Below, in pieces: positions 56,393 through 64,000 of a stretch of DNA of 64,000 nucleotides; the stretch's first letter is position 1, and each line of letters starts with the position of its first letter. Both the position numbers and the translations under genes were made by a program. The DNA is from Punica granatum. Its lineage: Eukaryota; Streptophyta; Magnoliopsida; Myrtales; Lythraceae. The stretch lies in assembly GCF_007655135.1 (NCBI RefSeq), contig NC_045130.1, positions 10,044,001 to 10,108,000 on the forward strand, given 5' to 3'. Under the pieces are notes generated by a model. It did not search any database. It was not told the DNA's origin and saw only the letters and a list, made by a program, of their open reading frames with translations.

Positions 56393-58130
56393 TCATGCCA
56401 TTGCTCGATATTCCGCTTCAGCTGAAGAACGAGACACCGTGGACTGCTTCTTCATTTTCCAGAAGATGGGACACCCTCCTAATGTAACAAAATATCCTGT
56501 GATTGAGCGTCTCGTCATAGGGCAGCTAGCCCAATCCGAATCACAATATACCTCAAGCTCCAATGACCTTGGTCGTAGAAAAATCCTCTGTCCTGGTGAC
56601 TGCTTTAAATATCGAAGTACTTGCATCGCGGCATCCCAGTGTTGCTGACGTGGTTCTTGCATAAATTGAGATAATATATGCACGGGGTAGCTAAGTTTCG
56701 GCCACGTGATTGTCAGATAAATCAGACGACCAACTAGTCGTCTATACTGGTTAGGATCAGTGATAGGAGCCCCTGATTCTGATGAAAGCTGATGATGTTG
56801 TTCCACTGGAAAGGAAGATGGTCGTGCGCCAAGCATGCCGCACTCTCTGAGTATATCGAGCGCATACTTCCTTTGATTGAGAAAGAGCCTAGACTCCATT
56901 CTGCTTACTTCAATCCCGAGAAAATATCATATTGGTCCCAGATCCTTGATGCGAAAACACTTGTCAAGATATCACTTGAAGCACGTGCACTGCTCATCGA
57001 CATATACTAAGGCTGCAAGAAATATATTACCACGATTAAATATGAAGAGCGAATGATCCGCTCCAGATTGCCGAAATCCATAATGCCGCATAGATTCTAC
57101 AAGTTTCGCGTACTAGTTGCGCGAAGCCTGCTTCAACCCATAGAGTGATTTTCGGAGCCGACAAACTCCTCCCTGCCCATGAGAAGAATATCCAGGTGGC
57201 AATCGCATATAAACTTCTTCATTAAGATCTCCATGCAGAAATGCATTGTTGACATCCATCTGATGTATCTCCCATCACTTTGCCACTGCCACAGCAAATA
57301 GGCATCGGACGGTGACCAACTTTGCCACGGGTGCGAAAGTCTCATTAAAATCCACTCCTTCTACTTGAGTGAATCCCTTTGCAACAAGTCGTGCCTTGTA
57401 TCTCTATATACTCCCATTGGCTCGACATTTAATCTTGTAGACCCATTTGCAAGCAATTGGTCGCTTCCCTGGAGGTAAATCCTCGACGGTCCATGTCCCA
57501 TTTGACTCTAGTGCTTTGATTTCTTCTGCCACAGCCTGTCTCCATTGAGAATTAGCCACTGCATCTTGATAAGACACAGGTTCTACCTCCGAATCCAAAG
57601 CGCTTACATACGCCAAATATCGATTAAATGCACCAGAATACGATAAATATTGCTAAATAGAATGAACCATACTTGAGGATTTTGATGAAACAGGTGGGCT
57701 GGGGGGGCATGTGTAAGGCAGTGTGAATGCGAATTTCAAAATCTCTCAAATGCTTGGGTGCAGTCTTAACCCTGTCAGAACGCCGTAACCTTTGTTCCAC
57801 TACCTCCTCTTCAGTACCTGATCTATCAGGAAAAACTGTGTCTTCCACTTCACCTGTCAATGGTTCATTATGTATTCTAAACTGGCCGTCTGAACGAATG
57901 ACACATTCTAGCTCATCACTTTCTCCCTTCTCATTACCCATTGGGCCTAAAGGATTCGTAAGCCCATTTTCTCCTTCTTCTTCAGCCAAAACCTTAAATC
58001 TCGACTCCCCCTGACTTCTTATCTGATGAACATGTTTCTCAGTGTCAACAAAGAAACGAATCCGACCCATATCGCCCTTGCCCGCATCAACCATCGCCAA
58101 AAAGGGAAATTCCCTCTCGCAAAATCAAAT
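56393..58130 (-). pseudogene. Copia RT-RNase H region, inactivated
   Basis: Minus-strand pieces: QWRQAVAEEIKALESNGTW at 57404-57616, and [20 protein letters not shown] near 57200. A broken palm region carries YVDE (57004-56993) where the catalytic YVDD is expected. RNase H-proximal and RNase H sequence at 56899-56393 includes YRRLVGRLIYLTITWPKLSY and YCDSDWA, then SRSSAEAEYRAMA. Frames shift several times, so no active enzyme. Confidence 0.85.
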
Positions 58131-59453
58131 ATCTCGAGTCACAAATATCTCCTTCTTCTCTAGATCATAAACTCTCCAACCTTTCTTGCCGTATGGATAA
58201 CCGACAAACATGCAACGACGAGAACGAGGTTTGAAATTATCTTTGTCCCTTAGTCTGTCATGAGCGTAGCACAAGCATCCAAATACCCTTAAGTTTGAAT
58301 AATTAGGTGACCTTTCAAACAGAACTTAATATGGGCTCTTACCTCCCAAAAGTGATGTGGGAGTCACATTAATCAGATGCGCCGCAGTTGTGACACATTC
58401 TCCCCAGAACTCAGTTGGTAGTCTAGCTTGGAAAAGTAGTGAACGCGCAACATTTAATATGTGCCTATGATTCCGCTCGACACGTGCATTTTACTGGGGT
58501 GTGTCTGTGCAAGATGTTTGATGAATAATGCCTTTGATGGAAAAATAATTATGCAAATCTCGCGAAACAAATTCCTTCCCAGTGTCACTTCGCACTATTT
58601 TCACAGTGCGATCAAACTGATTCTTCACCAATTTACAGAAATTAATGAGATGACGCTGTGTCTCCTATTTTTCCCGCAATAAATATAACCAAATTGCACG
58701 ACTATAATCATCCACAATTGTCAGAAAATAACGAGCCCCAGAAATAGATGCCATCTTATAAGGTCCCCATAAATCACAATGAATCAATTGAAACGAGAAA
58801 ACAACTTTATTTGTACTTATGTCAAAACTCGATTAAGTCTGTTTTGCTCGGAGGCAAACATCGCACTCCTTATTCATAGTTCTTGATTCTAAAATGATAC
58901 CAGTAAATTTGATTCGCCGTTATAGATGTCCAAGACGCATGTGCCACAAATCATCTGCTTCATCACTGATGACCTGATTAGCTTGTTCCTGAATGCCCAC
59001 ACGCCGAAGATAATACACACCCCCTTGGAGCTTACCCACTCCAATCGTCCTCCTCGAGGTGCGATCCTGTATCAGACAAAAATCGGCGTACAAAATCACA
59101 CAACAATCCAAATCTTTAGATAGTTGAGATGCAGAAATAATATTGCAATTGAATTCCGAGACCAATAGAACGTCATAGAGAACAAGAGGGCCTATATGTA
59201 TCCGACCGGTCCTGCAAGCATCAGAAATCCCTCCATTCGGTATATGAATGTTGGGCCTCTTTGTAAGTAATCGGGACTCAACAAATAAATCTGCACATCC
59301 TGTCATGTGCCTAGAGGCTCCGCTATCAATTATCCAATTATGCCCAAAATTTACTGGAATGAAATTATTACCAGAATTGGGGTGCACATTTATTATCATC
59401 AGGTCCAAGAAAATCAAGTAGTTTCTGGAATGCCGAGTCCGAAAGACGTGCAA
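58131..59453 (-). pseudogene. Copia protease and integrase region, inactivated
   Basis: The frame at 59453-58920 carries the protease motif WIIDSGASRHMTG and the pre-integrase LWHMRLGHL. Downstream integrase-like sequence (58130-58900) is interrupted by stops. Confidence 0.8.
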
Positions 59454-59470
59454 GCCTGTTCAGCCCGCTA

Positions 59471-60588
59471 TTACTGGACTGCCCGTTGCGCCTGGTGGGC
59501 CTGCAGCCTGCTAAAATGGTTCTGGCCCAGGCTTGAGTGCTCCAGTTGGGCCTGGTGGGCCTGTGGCCCGCCGAATTGATTCGGGCCCAGAGTAGGCCCA
59601 CGCTGCTGCCCGCCCTGTCCTGCCCCATTCGCCCCAATCACCCTCTTCCCCGAAAACCCTAATCTGTTTTCCTTTGCAGGTTTTGCTTCCCAGTTCGTCG
59701 GGCGGCCGTGCAAGAGCCAGCAAGCACTTTTAACGTGCCCCGGACGGCCGCAATGGTAGCAGGTTTTGCTTCCGGACCCTCCTCCTCTACTTCCTCCATG
59801 TCCTCCGTAAGTTTGATTTCCCTGCATCTCAGTTTTAGGTCCCGCTCTCCCAGGAACGCTGCTCCATCCGGTGCAGTGGTTTCATGGGATAAAATCACTA
59901 AATTTTGCCTTTCTTCGTGTAGAATCATCGATAAAACCTTATTCAAGGAGTGGGCAGGTTCATGACTCAAGATGTTCGACCTCACGGTATTAAATTCGGA
60001 CCCTAGACCCATCAGAAATTGATGAGTCTTCTCCCGTTCCCTCTGTGCCGTGTACATCCTAGATGCCGAGCACGTACAAGTCGGAATCTCCCGGTAATTG
60101 TCTAGCTCATCCCAAAGAGCCTTCAGCCGTGAATAATACTTCGAAACTGTCATTTCTTCTTGCTTCAGACTGCTTATTTCAGCCTTTAATTGATATATTC
60201 TGGTTTCATTTCCCTGTGAGTACCTTTCACGAAGGTCCTCCCACAGGCTCTGTGCCACCGTTGCACAGGCAACACTGGTTTGGAGCTCCGAATCCAGCGT
60301 GTTGAATATCCACGAAATCACCAGGGCATTGCACATGTCCCAACGCACACGGTTGGGGTCGCCATCTGGTGGTCTTGGCACCGACCCATCCACCATTCCA
60401 ACCTTGTTCTTGGCCGTTAAAGCCATCATCATGGCTCTAGACCATGTCAGGTAATTTGAGCCATTTAATTTGCAGTTAATTAAACTTACCCCAGTATAGT
60501 CTGATGGATTGACTGCATAAACAGACGACTGATCAACCTCGACAACCTCAGTGCTGCCTTTTCCCGATGACCCCTCATTCTTCACCAT
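59471..60588 (-). pseudogene. Copia gag with zinc knuckle in a shifted frame
   Basis: Gag opens at ATG 60588 (MVKNEGSSGKG) with NGSNYLTWSRAMMMAL and LWEDLRERYSQGNETRIYQL. The CCHC zinc knuckle (CYHCGRPGHVKSAC) is in the overlapping frame at 59827-59471, so a frameshift near 59.8 kb separates it from gag. Confidence 0.85.
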
Positions 60589-60670
60589 CTCTGTCTGCAC
60601 TCACAGAGAATCAGCAACACATCCAAGCAAGGTAAAGTTCGAACCTAGCTCTATAGCTGCTCTGTTACCA

Positions 60671-60867
60671 TGAAAATTTGTGATAATTTGATAAGCTAAA
60701 AGCTTAATTATTTCATCATTGGAGTCATGTACATATACTGCCGATATACAAGTGAGAAAAGGAATCTAATATCTATTGCCTAATATATGAGAAACTAATA
60801 AGGCTAGTCATAAATATATGCTACAATATCTCTGCTAATCTAGGTAATAGGGATATCTTCTGTAATA
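60671..60867 (-). repeat. 5' LTR of degenerate Copia
   Basis: 197 bp, matching the left LTR apart from its duplication. Begins TGAAAATTTGTG and ends TCTGTAATA on plus. Confidence 0.85.
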
Positions 60868-60872
60868 CACAT

Positions 60873-61205
60873 ATATAGTGCTGCCCACTTTGGATTACTT
60901 TGTTAATTGGTTGTCTTTATTTGACGTTGGCGTTCAGTGTAGTACACATTCCCCATGTCAATGCCGCCTATTCGTTTTCGGCCTACAAACTTTTCGTACC
61001 ATAGCCTATCATGCCAACTGTCCCCATTTTTTTGAATGTTGTCTGTGTTAGCTCGATTGACTTTGTGCTCATTCATGCTGCTACCATGCCAACTTCCACG
61101 CATACTTATTGTGGTTTTAAAATTGTAAAATATTAAACCCATGCAACTCGAGTGCTAATTACTAAAACGCAGGACATTAGCTAAACCTGGGACATTCGAG
61201 TGCAA
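60873..61205. other. Intergenic remnant, no gene seen
   Basis: The minus-strand frame at 60903-61142 has no domain. The stretch separates the Copia from the pyrophosphatase exons. Confidence 0.4.
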
Positions 61206-62334
61206 ATTCCTACAAACCTGGGAAGACTCATCATTCGCTAATTCTGATCAGTTGCGAGCAGCAGAAAGCCAAAATAATAATAATAATAATAAGGAAAGTG
61301 TAAAATATATTTATTTATATGTTTTTGGTGATTAAATTTACTTAATGATCTTTTCGTGCTTAGTTGATGTTGTTGAGATTGGTGAAACATGAAGAGACAC
61401 TGGGCAGATTCTCAGGGTCAAGCCCTTGGCTGCCCTAGCATTGATTGATGAGGGTGAACTTGACGGGAAAATAGTAGTAATTTCATTGGATGATCCCAGG
61501 GCTTCCGTAGTGAATGATGTTGATGATTTCGAGATGTATTTCTCGGTATGTACCTATGAAATCAATGCCCTTAAAATCTTTAACGTTCTTCCTCTCCAAC
61601 AGCTGTTCACTGTGGTGTACTTTGTTATCTATGGTCTCACAATTGACATCTTCGTCGTCTGCACCTATAAGACCGTGATCTCTTCATACCATTTTTTTTT
61701 TTCATTTCATTACAGCTTAGATTGAAGATTGTTTTGTAAACTTCTAAGTTTAGATACTTTATTCCTTGGAAACTATGAGAGATACTGAAACCAGTGGGCA
61801 ACAGTGAAATCATCAATCAGTTAAGGTGTTTTTGGATAAGAATTACAGTAAGGCTTGTGTTTACTTTTCGGTCATGTCTGAAACTTATTATTGAGTGGAA
61901 AAGGAAGACTGCAATTTGTATTTTCTACTTGCACCAGTAGAAAGAGTTGCTGTTTTACATATAAATATTGAATATTATCCGAAGTACCGAGGTGCATCTC
62001 GTTGCAACTTCTGATCTGGATTTACTCCATCTTCCAGGTATACCCTAACAGCACTCAGGAACTGGTTCAGTGACTAAGATTCCTGATGGCAAGCCCGCTA
62101 ACAAGTTTGGTCTCGGCAACAAGCCGGCAAATAAGGTAAATTTATCCTTACAAGGGTACTGCTAATCTATGTGATGCTTAATAATAGATAAAGTCCTAAT
62201 GTGAAAACATTCCCTGACTGGTGTAATCGTTGTTTTTGTAGGATTATTCTTTGAAAGTAATAAAAGAGACCAACGAGTCGTGGGCTAAGCCCATCAAGAG
62301 ATCCATACCTTCTGGAGAGTTATCTCTCGGGTAA
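61206..62334 (+). pseudogene. PPA6: Pyrophosphatase pseudogene, distal exons, copy C
   Basis: Resumes with LQTWEDSSFANSDQ at 61206. Exon 61364-61545 reads DVVEIGET then a TGA stop at 61390, and beyond it LIDEGELDGK and DDPRASVVNDVDDFEMYF. The exon near 62040-62135 is frame-shifted (KPANKFGLGNKPANK survives partly). The last exon, 62242-62334, is well kept (DYSLKVIKETNESWAKPIKR) and ends SGELSLG-stop. It probably belongs with the exons at 53.99-54.81 kb, making one copy split by the Copia. Non-functional because of the nonsense codon and frameshift. Confidence 0.8.
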
Positions 62335-62783
62335 AATTGAGACTGGTAAGAGCACCCATCTCATCAAGAGAAGCATAGCCTATTCCTCTCCTGGTGAGCT
62401 CATCTCAGTATTACATCAATTAGTGGGCATGTGGAGCTAAGATTTATTTGGTTTTTCTTCTCATTATAGAGCTGTACATGACTCTCTGATGTAGCATGTC
62501 TATGTTAAGGATGGACAACGGTTGGTCGTGTCTATCATTCCAGTGAATCATTGAAGTACGATTAGGGGATTGAAGTGAAAAAAAGAAAATGAGTGCATTC
62601 TATTATTTGCATTCCCGTACAATACAGCCATTGTCATCTCATGATTCTTCAACTGATGCAAATGCAGACACACACGCACACGTGCATGGAGATGTTATAT
62701 AGTTCCTAGCAGCAGCTGAGTTGTAGAGCTTCTTTAAACCTTCTCTTGGGTTGGGTAGTTGAATATGGGACGGAAAGGTCAGC

Positions 62784-63137
62784 CTAGAGGCCCTGCCGCT
62801 TCTCGGTCTTGCCCGAGTCCCACTTTCCTTGTGCAGAGGGTTCTGCAGATACCTCAACTTTGGGTGATGTTGATTCTTTTGAGGATGAACTCTTTGCGAG
62901 GAGGATGTAGTTCTCGATTGGAAGGGAAGAGTTAACATTTGCTGCACTTGGAGCCATTGATGGACTCTCTGAAGATTGAAGTATGAAATTGGAGAAATTG
63001 TATTTGTGCAGAGAGAGAGGAGGGTAGTTTGATGAAAACAGAGGTCTGCCTCTAAGTTGAATACAGCCTCCGTGCTTGTAATTCCACCCGAGATCTGAAT
63101 GACATGAGGAGCAGCAGCCAGTGGCTGGTCTGGTAAT
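62784..63137 (-). CDS. Unidentified Cys-rich open segment, copy C
   Basis: 117 codons, same length and ends as 47848-48201. CCSSCHSDLGWNYKHGGC is identical, and there are about a dozen amino-acid differences elsewhere (for example MAPSAANVNSS and EKRQGL). An open frame kept in both copies is consistent with an exon, but replacement changes predominate. No assigned family. Confidence 0.35.
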   Translation of the reverse strand: MTRPATGCCSSCHSDLGWNYKHGGCIQLRGRPLFSSNYPPLSLHKYNFSNFILQSSESPSMAPSAANVNSSLPIENYILLAKSSSSKESTSPKVEVSAEPSAQGKWDSGKTEKRQGL

Positions 63138-63527
63138 TGATCATATTCCGATGTTGTCTTTGCTTTCCTCGAATCTTACATATCGCTGTGCATCAATCGA
63201 TCTTTATGCTTGCAGGAGTTTCTGTGTGGGCATAGCAATAACCTGTTGGCAAAATGCCGGAACTTCCGTGGTCCTCTTGGTAATGATGGAATAACAAGAG
63301 AATGGAATGTAGTAATATAATGTAAGATGCTTATTTCCTAGCAATATAAAGTCTCAGATGGCACCAGACCACAATTCCACGAGACAGGAACGCTTACAAC
63401 TGGGCAAATACTAAGCCTAACAGAAACTTACAGCAGCATGCTACATAAGTTGTATATACACGGTCCCGACCTTGGACCCCCACCAACATCATTGTCATTG
63501 GATGATTATTACTCCCAGCACAGAGCA

Positions 63528-63863
63528 TCAGTAGATGTCCCAGTATTCCACACTGTCAAAGATTTTGCTGAAAATGGCTATGAGCATTAGCGTTACAATA
63601 AACCCAAGCAGAATCAGGATATACATAGTGGATGGATTGCTGTCGCAGCACTTTCTACAGGTATACATAGCGGGTGGATCGCTGTAGCAGCACTTTCTAC
63701 CAAAGTTGGTTGAAGAAGACGACATTGGCTTTACTCTGGTGGCAACCAGTTTCAGTTCTTGAGCAGCTTGCTCGTGTTCGTTGAGAGCCACAATGGAGTT
63801 GATCTCTTTCTTCTTGGTTGTAGTACTACTTGCAGCATTTGTACGCCCTTCCACTTGTATCGC
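63528..63863 (-). CDS. Last exon of membrane-tethered NAC, copy C (gene continues beyond window)
   Basis: The exon starts after CTGCAG at 63863, phase 0, encoding 111 residues (AIQVEGRTNAASS...). It has the same architecture as copy A: linker with EQAAQELKLVATRVKP, Cys motifs, membrane helix YILILLGFIVTLMLIAIF and a short tail. The juxtamembrane Cys block is duplicated (GRKCC... and CRKCC..., both followed by a PSTMY-like end). Subdomain E is not in this exon, so the DNA-binding exons must lie past 64000. It could be an intact tail-anchored NAC, but this cannot be judged from here. Confidence 0.55.
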   Translation of the reverse strand, partial: AIQVEGRTNAASSTTTKKKEINSIVALNEHEQAAQELKLVATRVKPMSSSSTNFGRKCCYSDPPAMYTCRKCCDSNPSTMYILILLGFIVTLMLIAIFSKIFDSVEYWDIY

Positions 63864-64000
63864 CTGCAGATATACGTCGGCACATTTGTTAACTTGAAGA
63901 AGATACTACTGAGAAACTCGTCCATGTAGATTGTAATTGTAATGCCAAACTTTTCGTGGGCAAAAGAACGAACATATCAATATGCTTTGTGTTAATGATT
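63864..64000 (-). other. Intron or upstream part of NAC copy C
   Basis: Sequence preceding the last NAC exon in gene orientation. No exon is recognised before the window ends. Confidence 0.4.

Larger units (their letters stand above)
55732..60867 (-). mobile_element. Degenerate Copia retrotransposon, TSD CACAT
   Basis: 5136 bp flanked by CACAT (55727-55731 and 60868-60872). The right (5') LTR is 197 bp (60671-60867) and the left (3') LTR is 340 bp (55732-56071). Ends are TG...TA on the plus strand. Primer-binding site TGGTAACAGAGC lies at 60670-60659 and a purine tract (GAGGGGAG) at 56072-56079. All Copia domains are recognisable on minus but broken by stops and frame changes. It sits within duplicated pyrophosphatase/NAC unit B/C. 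Confidence 0.9.

Overview
The window is nuclear DNA from a flowering plant, almost certainly a eudicot. It carries NAC transcription-factor genes with short introns, intronless PR-1 genes, plastid-type pyrophosphatase exons, and plant retroelements primed by initiator tRNA-Met. The species cannot be fixed from the sequence. Most of the window is AT-rich repeat; confidently intact host genes are few.

Region 1 (1-22 kb) is a decayed NAC cluster on the minus strand. One NAC gene (3198-4453) can be assembled in full from four exons with agreeing phases. A second NAC copy is split inside its DNA-binding domain by a full-length, young-looking Copia retrotransposon (11654-19649) with matching 1653-bp LTRs, a GTCTC target duplication and one open 1316-codon polyprotein. 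Further NAC scraps lie at 6.05, 20.0 and 21.0-21.7 kb. Duplicated flanks act as pre-insertion references for a solo LTR (1455-2380), a 5'-truncated LINE (9199-10524) and the Copia insertion.

Region 2 (25-44 kb) is a plus-strand cluster of three intronless PR-1 genes (25184, 39478 and 43531). Each has a TATA box, signal peptide, CAP catalytic residues, six cysteines and a C-terminal CAPE-like peptide. Between them lie two Helitron-like elements, two MULE-type hairpin elements nested in the first Helitron, a 1972-bp solo LTR with a long (TC)n tract, and several short SINE-like repeats.

Region 3 (45-64 kb) is a mosaic of tandemly duplicated units. Each unit pairs plus-strand exons of a plastid soluble inorganic pyrophosphatase with minus-strand NAC exons; two of the NAC copies end in a transmembrane helix, as in membrane-tethered NAC factors. 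Every pyrophosphatase copy is broken. The NAC copies show frameshifts, a 22-bp tandem duplication, or run off the window. A degenerate Copia element (55732-60867, CACAT target duplication) sits inside one unit.

Functionally, the likely products are one soluble NAC factor, possibly one membrane-tethered NAC continuing beyond the right edge, and three secreted PR-1 defence proteins. The rest is duplication debris and mobile elements. I found no clearly novel multi-gene system. The best leads are the NAC/pyrophosphatase co-duplication, a NAC exon set with a non-canonical upstream exon, and an unidentified Cys-rich reading frame kept open in two copies.
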